Shown here piece by piece: positions 1-7,376 of a DNA stretch of 53,401 nt. Within the stretch, counting starts at the first letter, position 1; each line of letters begins with the position of its first letter. The stretch is from positions 1 through 53,401 of the forward strand of contig JAFDWZ010000011.1 of assembly GCA_018268195.1 (NCBI GenBank), in the 5' to 3' direction. Origin of the DNA: Bacteroidota bacterium (lineage in GTDB: Bacteria; Bacteroidota; Bacteroidia; AKYH767-A; OLB10). The position numbers and the translations under genes were made by a program. The notes under the pieces were generated by a model. It made no database searches and was not told where the DNA came from. It saw only the letters and a list, made by a program, of their open reading frames with translations.

Positions 1-160
1 GTCTTACGTTGTCAGGAATTTCACTATTACTGCTGCCATAGCAATGCTGCCACTGTATGGATGGCTGGCTGTATGCAGATTGCGTAATTAGAACAATTAC
101 CGTTAGCCGGATTGTAGGCAATACTAACCTCTTTGCAAAGTTCTCTGCTTTTGTTTTCAT
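1..160 (-). CDS. Secreted surface protein, N-terminal part only (runs off left edge)
   Basis: The reverse strand is open from an ATG at 160-158 to the window edge, giving 53 codons. The product starts with a basic stretch and a hydrophobic signal peptide (LVLPTIRLTVIVLITQSAYS), followed by PSIQWQHCYGSSNSE. Mature starts of the form IQWQKCYGGS are common in large Bacteroidota surface proteins that end in a type IX sorting domain, so a secreted protein of that kind is likely; this is family-level recognition, not proof. The ATG overlaps the TGA that ends the sorting tail of the upstream reading frame (ATGA overlap), so the two genes look translationally coupled. The function and full length cannot be judged from this fragment. 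Confidence 0.7.
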   Translation of the reverse strand, partial: MKTKAENFAKRLVLPTIRLTVIVLITQSAYSQPSIQWQHCYGSSNSEIPDNVR

Positions 161-399
161 AACTTAGTGATTTTTTGTGTGATAATTTTACCCGTTTTTG
201 AATTTGTTGTTTTTACAAAATATATTCCTGATGGTACTTTATCGGAATGCCAAATAATACTTTTTTCAGTTACGTTTTCCTTTTTATAATATATTTTTCC
301 CATTGCATCCATAATCTGTATGTCATTATTCCTGTTTTCTGTTTCAGTAAGTGATATTGTTAGGTCATCACTGAATGGTACCGGATAATCATTCTGTAA
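157..399 (-). pseudogene. Detached type IX secretion C-terminal sorting domain of the preceding gene
   Basis: Directly after the TAA at 402-400 the same frame continues for 80 residues to a TGA at 159-157. It contains YPVPFSDDLTISL, matching the usual YPNPF.D.L.I start of type A sorting domains, then IQIMDAMGKIYYK and a late VPSGIYFVK followed by a basic end (KIITQKITKL). These are the three landmarks of the family (NPF motif, the I.D..G.. strand, and P.G.Y.....). There is no start codon near its beginning, so it is not a separate gene. The TGA overlaps the ATG of the next gene, which fits an originally uninterrupted reading frame. Confidence 0.8.
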
Positions 400-1431
400 T
401 TATGTTATGTCATTGGGTGTTCCGACAGCCAATGAGCCATCGTTATATACAAATGGAGCGGTGTTTACAGGGTTTCCCCAGTTTTTAACGAACCCATGTA
501 TCTCTGCACCTCCGGTTGTAAGATTTGGAGTTTGTGCCACCACTGCCCAGTCATAATAACTATAATAAACATCAAAGAACGATGTAATACGCGGCAGGTC
601 GTAAATATAATTTATGGACGAATATTGCAAATCATAAGTAGGAGGTGTGTTTAAAATACCCTGTACAATATCTGAATGTAACTGAGATTCCACAGTAATT
701 GTATTGCCATCCATATTTTCTTCTGCATAAGTAAAATACACACTATCGTTTAAAATGGTAACATCCGGAGCGGAGTAACGGCTTATTCCAGTTGCCTGTA
801 GTAATACATTTTTCATAGGATCAAAAAGTGGTTGTGCTGGAAAATTTGGTAAATTTCCACAAGATGCAAAAAGTGCTAAATCATCATTTTTTCTCCAAAC
901 TACTGCCCAGTTATCCTTACCGCTAAAATAGCTTTTATGTCCGTCTATTTTGACATCTTTTCCTCCTGTATATAAAGTAAAATAATATTTACTTTGGTAT
1001 GCAAACACACCTCCATTCCATCTAAAAACCTCAGCTATTATCTCTTCATTATTCCCAATATCTTCATATACGGCTATAGCCCAGTTTCCATCCTGGCTTA
1101 AGCTTACATCAGGATTTACCGCTATGCAATGTGCTATAGCAGAACCTAATGAAGTATGACCTTTATTTCCACTACCATCGTCCCAATATAACCCAGGGTT
1201 ACTGCCATCATATACAATTACCGACCTGACTGAATTGGAAATTGGGATTAGAGGGTTTGCTGCTGAAACACAATCATTATTGGTGTGTAAAATACCTGTG
1301 CTGCCACAATTGGACCCTATGTCTGTATTACTTGCAGTATAAAAAGATTGTGCATTCCCCCCTTGAAATTGAATAAAATTAAAGAAAGAAATTAATACCC
1401 ATACTTTGAAATAACGAATTTGAGTTTTCAT
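400..1431 (-). CDS. Secreted protein of unknown function, cut off by an in-frame stop before its type IX sorting tail
   Basis: The 343-residue product begins with a signal peptide ending near GGNAQS. The body is rich in Trp, Tyr and Asp with short repeated themes (WAIAVYEDIG, WAVVWRKNDD, WAVVAQT), suggesting a beta-rich secreted fold, but I recognise no catalytic domain. The frame stops at TAA (402-400). Reading on in the same frame gives 80 more residues with the look of a type IX secretion sorting domain, ending at 157. The intact gene was therefore probably 157-1431 (424 residues). As written, the product would be exported to the periplasm but would lack the tail needed to cross the outer membrane. 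A recent nonsense mutation, a sequencing error or readthrough would each explain this. Confidence 0.75.
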   Translation of the reverse strand: MKTQIRYFKVWVLISFFNFIQFQGGNAQSFYTASNTDIGSNCGSTGILHTNNDCVSAANPLIPISNSVRSVIVYDGSNPGLYWDDGSGNKGHTSLGSAIAHCIAVNPDVSLSQDGNWAIAVYEDIGNNEEIIAEVFRWNGGVFAYQSKYYFTLYTGGKDVKIDGHKSYFSGKDNWAVVWRKNDDLALFASCGNLPNFPAQPLFDPMKNVLLQATGISRYSAPDVTILNDSVYFTYAEENMDGNTITVESQLHSDIVQGILNTPPTYDLQYSSINYIYDLPRITSFFDVYYSYYDWAVVAQTPNLTTGGAEIHGFVKNWGNPVNTAPFVYNDGSLAVGTPNDIT

Positions 1432-1897
1432 ATTATTTGATATTAACTTCTTTGCTTACTCTGTTCTGGATTTTCAGCCTCCTCCTTACATTTTTTTTTA
1501 AGAAATGAGCTGTTTGAACAAGAGATAGTTGAAAAGTTTCAAAGTGTAGATTATCCAACTAATACATAAGATATCTTTTTGCTCTCGTGATAAAGAAAAA
1601 TCTTTTGTAATTAATGATTTACCAATCTTCCATAGCTTAGATAGCCAATTTACTATTGCCTGCTGACTATTAAATTTGATTTGCGTAGGTTTCATGACCT
1701 GTATCAAATTAGTGATACAATGTTAATAAAAAATTTAACCTGTTCCAAAAAATAATTATCTCCTCGTGCTACGATGCAGGATTCCTGACAAGTAATAATG
1801 TCTGATTCTAAAACGAAATGATGAAGACTCTCTAATATTGTAAATTTTTATTGCATATCCACCCATACGATTTTCCTTTTGAAGTACTTTTGTCATC
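1432..1897. other. Intergenic region with no convincing gene
   Basis: This 466-base stretch separates divergent genes. It holds a 69-codon minus-strand frame (1498-1707) with a Lys/Ile-rich product that matches nothing I know and has no clear ribosome site; I do not call it a gene. The right end holds the -7 element of the ABC ATPase gene. No repeat or hairpin stands out. Confidence 0.5.
1885..1892 (+). promoter_or_regulatory. -7 promoter element TACTTTTG of the ABC ATPase gene
   Basis: TACTTTTG matches the Bacteroidota -7 consensus TAnnTTTG and lies only 5 nt before the ATG at 1898. Transcription from it would start at about the start codon, predicting a leaderless mRNA. No clear -33 TTTG is seen at the expected distance. 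Confidence 0.5.
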
Positions 1898-2653
1898 ATG
1901 AAACAAATTATTACTGTCAGCAACCTAACCAAAAGTTATGATTCTTTTCAGGCAGTGAAAGGAATTTCGTTTGAAGTTGAAGAAGGAGAAATTTTTGGTT
2001 TGTTAGGCCCTAATGGTGCCGGCAAAACCACTACACTTGAAATTATGGAAACGCTACGTGAAAAAACTTCAGGAGAAGTTTTTATCAACGGACTTGAAGT
2101 GGGTAAAGATGACAACGAAATAAAAAAAATTATAGGTGTGCAGTTACAGTCTGCCGGTTACTATCCCAGTCTCACTTTGTTGGAGTTGATTGAATTATTT
2201 GCAGGACTTTACTGTCAACCTGTTGATGGTCGCGAATTATTAAAAAAAGTAGGCCTTGAAGAGAAAGCAAAAGCAAGATATAAAGATTTATCAGGCGGAC
2301 AAAAACAACGGTTTTCAATTGCAACTACTCTTATCAATAAGCCATTGATTGTATTTCTGGATGAGCCTACCACCGGCTTGGATCCTCAGGCACGAAGAAA
2401 CCTGTGGGAGCTTATACGCAACATACGCAACGAAGGAACTACCGTAGTCATCACCACACACTATATGGACGAAGCAGAAGAACTGTGTAACCGTGTAGCC
2501 ATAGTTGAAAGCGGAAAAATAATTGCATTGGCAACACCCGATCAATTAATTGATGAACTGATAGCAAAAGGCTTCGAAAGAAAAAAAGAAGTAAAGAAAG
2601 CAAACCTCGAAGATGTATTTCTAAGCCTTACCGGAGAGGAATGGCGTGAGTAA
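1898..2653 (+). CDS. ABC transporter ATP-binding protein (ABC-2/DrrA type), no adjacent permease
   Basis: This 251-residue ATPase has a Walker A (GPNGAGKTT, about residues 38-46), the signature LSGGQKQR (about 131-138), a Walker B with catalytic Glu (LIVFLDEPTTGLD) and a switch His (VVITTHYMDEAEE). The short C-terminal end LEDVFLSLTGEEWRE is typical of DrrA/CcmA-like ATPases that pair with an ABC-2 permease to export lipids, drugs or polysaccharide. Such permease genes usually follow directly, but here the next gene is convergent and only 6 nt away, so the ATPase must use a distant membrane partner or be a leftover half of a transporter. The substrate cannot be told. Confidence 0.9.
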   Translation: MKQIITVSNLTKSYDSFQAVKGISFEVEEGEIFGLLGPNGAGKTTTLEIMETLREKTSGEVFINGLEVGKDDNEIKKIIGVQLQSAGYYPSLTLLELIELFAGLYCQPVDGRELLKKVGLEEKAKARYKDLSGGQKQRFSIATTLINKPLIVFLDEPTTGLDPQARRNLWELIRNIRNEGTTVVITTHYMDEAEELCNRVAIVESGKIIALATPDQLIDELIAKGFERKKEVKKANLEDVFLSLTGEEWRE

Positions 2654-2659
2654 TGTTTA

Positions 2660-3274
2660 TTACCGCTGATGTGGTAAATAGTTTTTTGTGATTTTTATAG
2701 TTATACTGAAATCAACAAGTACCAGCCAGTAAATTCCTTTGTTAAAAAACACATCGTAGGATAGATTGCCGTTTTTCTTATAAAAAACAGGTTCTTCCGT
2801 TTTGGCATAATAAATACCTGCATTGCCACCGTAGCGCAAACCAATTCTGTCAGTCAGTTCAGTCTGAATATTGATACCCGGCATCAACACTGCGCCATTA
2901 TACTGCGTATCGTATAAATTTCCGGGATAGTTTACTTTCTTGTAAGTAAAATTTACATAACCACCGAAAAGTGTAGCTCTGAAATCGAGTTTGTTCTTAA
3001 ACAGTGCAAACATGCGTGCCGAAACACATGGACCTATTGCATAATTGGTAACTTCCTGTGTGCTCTCCGAACGGAAATTGTACATACCGCGAATGGAGTA
3101 AATCAACTTTTGATCTCTTTTATTGAAGCTATAGTTAAGCCAGAAATTCTGAGAGCCTTTAAATGAGGGATAATAACCAAAACCTATTCTTTGCTCCTTA
3201 AAAACGGTTTCGCGTGCCTGAGTGGAATATACCAACACAATGAATAAACAGATACTAATGACTCGCTTGACCAC
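2660..3274 (-). CDS. Small outer-membrane beta-barrel-like protein of unknown function
   Basis: The product has 204 residues. It starts at GTG (3274-3272), giving MVKRVISICLFIVLVYSTQA, a good signal peptide; the nearby ATG at 3278 is in another frame. The rest alternates aromatic and polar residues (IGFGYYPSF, NFWLNYSFN, GLRYGGNAGIYYA) as in small 8-10-stranded outer-membrane barrels, and it ends close to a strand (WLVLVDFSITIKI). No specific family is recognised. It is convergent with the ABC ATPase gene and divergent from rnpA, so it appears to be a single-gene unit. The barrel assignment is inference from composition and strand pattern only. Confidence 0.65.
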   Translation of the reverse strand: MVKRVISICLFIVLVYSTQARETVFKEQRIGFGYYPSFKGSQNFWLNYSFNKRDQKLIYSIRGMYNFRSESTQEVTNYAIGPCVSARMFALFKNKLDFRATLFGGYVNFTYKKVNYPGNLYDTQYNGAVLMPGINIQTELTDRIGLRYGGNAGIYYAKTEEPVFYKKNGNLSYDVFFNKGIYWLVLVDFSITIKITKNYLPHQR

Positions 3275-3372
3275 ACATTTTGAAATAGACGACCAAAATA
3301 TAAAGATAGATGCAATTACAGAACCAACAGCTTAAAATAATTTAAAAGTAGGTAAGAGGCAGGCAATGTTGT

Positions 3373-3380
3373 TACCTTTG
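3373..3380 (+). promoter_or_regulatory. -7 promoter element TACCTTTG of rnpA
   Basis: TACCTTTG fits the TAnnTTTG consensus and ends 4 nt before the rnpA ATG at 3385, again placing the likely transcript start at the start codon. No separate Shine-Dalgarno sequence fits between them. Confidence 0.5.
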
Positions 3381-3384
3381 CCAC

Positions 3385-3819
3385 ATGGAATTGGCTGTGC
3401 GCAATACTTTCAGAAAAGGAGAACGATTATATAAAAAATCAGAGCTGGAAAATCTGGTTAAGGGTGGTCGCTCCTTCGTGGTAGCGCCTTTTCGTACTGT
3501 TTGGCTATTTAAAAATGAATCCTCGCCTTACAGCATAAAAATAGCCATCAGCGCTCCCAAACGGAGAATACGCAATGCTTCTGACAGAAATCGCATTAAG
3601 AGACTGATACGAGAAAGTTTCAGACAACATAAACACGCTCTCTCAGATGCACTTAAATCAGAAAACCGTACACTCCATGTGCTGTTAATTTATAATGGCA
3701 ACCTTAACCCTTTGTTCACAGAGGTTGAAACAAAAATAATTCTAATTTTACATCGTTTAAAGAAATTGCATGAGCAAACTTCTGGGGCGAGTAATGATAG
3801 CGATGATCACCGTTTATAA
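3385..3819 (+). CDS. rnpA: Ribonuclease P protein component
   Basis: RnpA is the protein cofactor of RNase P; it binds the catalytic RNA and the 5' leader of pre-tRNA. The 144-residue product carries the family signature as RNASDRNRIKRLIRESFR (about residues 67-84), with basic residues lining the RNA-binding cleft. The N-terminal FRKGERLYKKSELENL is the usual opening, where KSELENL replaces the R.F..L pattern. The last 50 bases overlap the start of yidD, the common arrangement for this pair, although rpmH (usually upstream) and yidC (usually downstream) are absent here. The C-terminal tail SGASNDSDDHRL lies in the overlap and is probably not structural. Confidence 0.93.
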   Translation: MELAVRNTFRKGERLYKKSELENLVKGGRSFVVAPFRTVWLFKNESSPYSIKIAISAPKRRIRNASDRNRIKRLIRESFRQHKHALSDALKSENRTLHVLLIYNGNLNPLFTEVETKIILILHRLKKLHEQTSGASNDSDDHRL

Positions 3820-3991
3820 AAAGGGAATATCACCCTTACTTCCGGCATCATGCCGTTACTACCCCACATGCAGTGAATACGGAGTGGAAGCTATCCGCAA
3901 ATACGGCCCCTTTAAAGGAGGCTATCTTACCATCAAACGTATTCTATCATGCAATCCTTTTGGCGGACATGGTCACGACCCGGTACCATAA
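3770..3991 (+). CDS. yidD: Membrane protein insertion efficiency factor YidD
   Basis: YidD is a small membrane-associated protein that helps YidC/Sec insert inner-membrane proteins. The 73-residue product contains the family core YKKGISPLLPASCRYYPTCSEYGVEAIRKYG (residues about 16-46), with its conserved Cys pair (SCR, TCSEY), then GG...I.RI..C.P...GG.DPVP at the end. It starts within rnpA (50-base overlap), so it is probably cotranscribed and coupled to it. The length is standard. An alternative start at the Met encoded at 3794 would shorten the amphipathic N-terminus. Confidence 0.93.
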   Translation: MSKLLGRVMIAMITVYKKGISPLLPASCRYYPTCSEYGVEAIRKYGPFKGGYLTIKRILSCNPFGGHGHDPVP

Positions 3992-4026
3992 ATTTTAAAA
4001 TTGAAATCATTTATACTTTATAAAAT

Positions 4027-5715
4027 ATGTTAAAAAAGATAGGAAAGAAAATCAGGTGGATAATAGTGGTATGCCTTATATCAACTGCAGGGCTTTCTGT
4101 TTACAGTTTCAGTGAAGATTACTTCGAAATATCGCGCAACCTCGACATTTTCGCTACCATGTTTCGTGAGTTGAACATTTATTATGTGGATGATATCAAA
4201 CCAGGTGATTTAATGAAAAAAGGTATGGACTCCATGCTTGAATCATTAGACCCATACACCAATTACATTCCTGAAAGCGAAATTGAAGATTATCGGTTTA
4301 TGACAACGGGGCAGTATGGAGGAATTGGTGCTTTAATAGGACAACGCAATAATGAAGTAATTATCACCGACCCTTATGAAGGATTTCCTGCACAGAAAGC
4401 CGACCTGCGTGCTGGTGATATTATCGTATCACTTGACGGCAAAAGTATAGACGGGAAAAAATATGATGAAATAAGCAAGTTGTTGAAAGGTCAGCCTAAA
4501 ACTCCTGTAAAAATTACAGTAAAGCGCGAAGGCGAACCTAATCTGCTTGAAAAAAATTTAGTGCGCGAAGAAATTAAAATTAACAGTGTACCTTACAGTG
4601 GTATAGTAGGTGATAACATCGGTTACATCAGGCTAACAGGATTTACGGAGAATGCAGGTATGGAAGTGAAAGATGCGCTTACTACTCTTGAAGGTAAAGC
4701 AAAATTGAATGGTGTTATTCTCGACTTGCGAGGAAATCCGGGCGGATTGCTGAATGAAGCTGTAAACATTGTAAATATTTTCGTTAACAAAGGTGCTGAA
4801 GTAGTAAGCACAAAAGGAAAAGCAAAAGAATGGGATAAAACCTATCATGCTTTAAACAATCCTGTTGACACCGAAATTCCAGTTGCTGTACTGGTTAACA
4901 GCAGCAGTGCATCTGCTTCTGAAATTGTATCGGGAAGCCTTCAGGATTTTGACCGTGCAATTATCATCGGACAACGCACCTTTGGTAAAGGACTTGTGCA
5001 AACCACTCGCCCTTTGAGCTATGGAGCACAACTGAAAGTAACCACTGCAAAATATTATATTCCCAGTGGAAGATGTATTCAGGCGCTTGACTACTCACAC
5101 CGCAATGAAGATGGCAGTGTCGGAAAAATTCCTGACTCGCTGATAACACAGTTCAAAACCAAAAGCGGCAGAACCGTTTTTGATGGTGGAGGTGTAATGC
5201 CTGATTTTGTAACTGACATACGCATGCTCAGCCCTATTACACAAAGTCTGATTACTAAATATCTCATTTTTGATTATGCAACATATTATCGCATCAATCA
5301 TCCTTCAATTGCCTCAGCTAAAGAGTTTCATCTGAGCGATGCCGAGTATAGCGATTTTGTTAAATGGCTTTCAGGGAAGGATTATGATTATACTACCAAA
5401 AGCGAAAAACTTCTTGATGATTTTAAAGCTGCTTCTGAAAAAGAAAAATATTTCACTAATGCAGAAAGTGAATTCGATATTCTGAAAAAGAAAGTAGCTC
5501 ATGATAAAGTAGCCGATCTTCAGAAGTTTAAAGATGAAATAAAAGAAGTACTTGAGAATGAAATTGTATCGCGATATTATTTTCAGAATGGACAAATTGA
5601 AGCATCCTTTAATGACGATGTTGAAATTAAAAAAGCTATTGAAGCTTTAAAGGACAAATCTGTTTACAATTCTATTCTTAATAATTCTATGGCTTCTATG
5701 AGAGAAAAGCACTGA
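4027..5715 (+). CDS. S41 family C-terminal processing peptidase
   Basis: This is a periplasmic, membrane-anchored serine protease of the CtpA/Prc family that trims or degrades proteins from their C-terminus. An N-terminal hydrophobic segment (IIVVCLISTAGLSVYSF) anchors it. A PDZ domain lies at about residues 95-175 (GQYGGIGALIG, GLRAGDIIVSLDG-like LRAGDIIVSLDGKSI), then the S41 core with LRGNPGGLLNEAVNI. The dyad is Ser296 in NSSSASASEI and Lys321 in FGKGLVQ, with the usual 25-residue spacing. About 170 residues follow the core, rich in Lys/Glu, a C-terminal extension seen in many Bacteroidota members. The gene sits 35 nt after yidD and 28 nt before the next gene, so it may belong to one transcript. 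Confidence 0.92.
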   Translation: MLKKIGKKIRWIIVVCLISTAGLSVYSFSEDYFEISRNLDIFATMFRELNIYYVDDIKPGDLMKKGMDSMLESLDPYTNYIPESEIEDYRFMTTGQYGGIGALIGQRNNEVIITDPYEGFPAQKADLRAGDIIVSLDGKSIDGKKYDEISKLLKGQPKTPVKITVKREGEPNLLEKNLVREEIKINSVPYSGIVGDNIGYIRLTGFTENAGMEVKDALTTLEGKAKLNGVILDLRGNPGGLLNEAVNIVNIFVNKGAEVVSTKGKAKEWDKTYHALNNPVDTEIPVAVLVNSSSASASEIVSGSLQDFDRAIIIGQRTFGKGLVQTTRPLSYGAQLKVTTAKYYIPSGRCIQALDYSHRNEDGSVGKIPDSLITQFKTKSGRTVFDGGGVMPDFVTDIRMLSPITQSLITKYLIFDYATYYRINHPSIASAKEFHLSDAEYSDFVKWLSGKDYDYTTKSEKLLDDFKAASEKEKYFTNAESEFDILKKKVAHDKVADLQKFKDEIKEVLENEIVSRYYFQNGQIEASFNDDVEIKKAIEALKDKSVYNSILNNSMASMREKH

Positions 5716-5743
5716 TTTTTCAGTAAAAACTTTTTTATCAGAA

Positions 5744-7306
5744 ATGAATAATCCCGCAAAAAAAATATCTGAGCGCATGTTTTTTGCGGGATTATTGCTT
5801 TTTGCAGCTTCCCTTCCGCTCTCCATGTTTATGATGAGCCTGTCACAGTTTATAATAATTGGAGGCTGGCTTTTACAAGGTGATATTTCTCAAAGCCTCA
5901 AAAAAGCTTTTGCAAATAAAGCCGTGTGGCTGCTGTGCTCTATTTATGTGTTGCATATAATTGGATTGGCATACACCTCCGACTTTAATTATGCGTTTAA
6001 CGATTTACGGATTAAACTTCCTTTATTGCTGCTTCCGATAATTATGGCTTCGTCTGAGCCTTTGACTTCCAATAAACTGAACACATTACTTAAGGTGTTT
6101 ATCAGTGCGGTTTTTGTTTCCACATTTATCAGTTATCTCATTTATTTGGATGTGATTCACAAGCCTTTTTCTGATATCAGAAATATTTCAGTATTCATCT
6201 CTCACATACGGTTATCACTTTTTGTTTGTATAGCCATTTACTCCTCTCTGTGGTTCTTTAAAACGGTTTCGTGGTTTTTTAAAATTTTAATAATCGCTGT
6301 TATCTTATGGTTTTTGTTTTTTCTGATACTTATTGAATCTATCACAGGGCTTGGAATACTATCGGTCACTTTATCCATTATCGGCATTGTTTACATTTTC
6401 AGGAATTCAAGCATCACTTACAAAGCAATTACTCTGCTGCTGATTCTATCAGCAGGATTTTACACCTTGCATTATATAGATAAAATGTGGGTGCGAATAA
6501 ATACTGTAAACATAAACGAACTTCAACATCTTAAAAAAACAACTGCTGAAGGAAACGTTTATCTACACGATGCTCAGAGAAAAGAATCAGAGAATGGGCA
6601 TCTGATGTGGATTAATTTATGCGAACAAGAAATGCGCCCGGCATGGAACAACAGAAGTTCTATACCTTATGACAGCCTCAATAGAAAAGGCGATGAGTTA
6701 AGAATGACCATCATAAGATACCTTACTTCAAAAGGAGTGAGCAAGGATGGTGCTGCCATAAATCAATTAAGCAACACGGAAATTACAGCAATAGAAAACG
6801 GAGTTGCCAATGCCGATGATATTAGCTCAAAAGGCATTAGCCCCAGGATAAGAGCTACCTTATGGGAAATTTATCAGTATCAGCATTTCAATAATCCTGA
6901 TGGACATTCCTTGGCTATGCGCTTTGAGTTTTGGAAAACCGCATTAAAAATAATTAGCGATCATCCACTGACGGGCGTTGGCACAGGCGATGTAGCTCAG
7001 GCCTTTCAACAAAAATATAATGACACCAATAGTCCGCTTTCACAACCATATCGTCTGAGAGCGCATAACCAATACCTCACTATAGCAGTAGCACTGGGTA
7101 TTCCTGTTTTAATTTGGTTTATCATTATATTGGTGTGGCCGGGCATTTTGCTTAACCGCTTTAATCATTTCCTTTACTTGTCTTTCTGGTTAACGGCTTT
7201 ATTGTCAATGTTAACCGAAGACACACTTGAAACACAAGCCGGAGTAAGTTTCTTTACCTTCTTTAACTGTGTGTATTTGTTCATGTTAAGGGATAGAAAT
7301 AAATAA
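5744..7306 (+). CDS. O-antigen ligase / polymerase-like membrane protein (Wzy_C family)
   Basis: The 520-residue product has about ten hydrophobic segments, with a large soluble loop at about residues 250-420. The loop ends in HPLTGVGTGDVAQAF and RAHNQYLTIAVALGIP. The G.G and H.N.YL patterns match the C-terminal signature of WaaL ligases and Wzy polymerases, which act on undecaprenyl-linked glycans at the periplasmic face of the inner membrane. Ligase and polymerase cannot be told apart from sequence alone. No glycosyltransferase genes lie nearby, so the glycan is unknown. The loop is longer than usual and contains repeated Asn/Asp-rich segments. Confidence 0.82.
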   Translation: MNNPAKKISERMFFAGLLLFAASLPLSMFMMSLSQFIIIGGWLLQGDISQSLKKAFANKAVWLLCSIYVLHIIGLAYTSDFNYAFNDLRIKLPLLLLPIIMASSEPLTSNKLNTLLKVFISAVFVSTFISYLIYLDVIHKPFSDIRNISVFISHIRLSLFVCIAIYSSLWFFKTVSWFFKILIIAVILWFLFFLILIESITGLGILSVTLSIIGIVYIFRNSSITYKAITLLLILSAGFYTLHYIDKMWVRINTVNINELQHLKKTTAEGNVYLHDAQRKESENGHLMWINLCEQEMRPAWNNRSSIPYDSLNRKGDELRMTIIRYLTSKGVSKDGAAINQLSNTEITAIENGVANADDISSKGISPRIRATLWEIYQYQHFNNPDGHSLAMRFEFWKTALKIISDHPLTGVGTGDVAQAFQQKYNDTNSPLSQPYRLRAHNQYLTIAVALGIPVLIWFIIILVWPGILLNRFNHFLYLSFWLTALLSMLTEDTLETQAGVSFFTFFNCVYLFMLRDRNK

Positions 7307-7339
7307 TTTTTTTATTTAGAATTGTTCTAAATAAAAAAA
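7307..7339. promoter_or_regulatory. Perfect 33-bp palindrome, probable repressor operator (Fur/Irr-like)
   Basis: Arms of 15 bases (7307-7321 and 7325-7339) are exact reverse complements around TTG. The core TTTAGAAttgTTCTAAA resembles sites bound by Fur-family regulators, in particular the Irr/ICE type. The palindrome begins at the stop codon of the upstream gene and its centre (TTG, 7322-7324) is the likely -33 element, so a bound protein would block the promoter. The T-rich flanks could also let it act as a terminator for the upstream gene. The binding protein is inferred, not seen. Confidence 0.6.
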
Positions 7340-7353
7340 TCTATGTATTTTTG
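7322..7353 (+). promoter_or_regulatory. Promoter of the porin-Rieske-imelysin-diheme operon
   Basis: A TTG at 7322-7324 and TATTTTTG at 7346-7353 are separated by 21 nt, matching the Bacteroidota -33/-7 layout. The predicted start is near 7358, giving a leader of about 20 nt before the ATG at 7377. The -33 element lies at the centre of the palindrome. Confidence 0.55.
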
Positions 7354-7376
7354 CATTCCATTTTTTAATCAGAACA

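Noticed and set aside
1498..1707. 69-codon minus-strand frame upstream of the interrupted secreted-protein gene
   Set aside because: Product is low-complexity Lys/Ile/Leu-rich, matches no family I know, and has no clear promoter or ribosome site.
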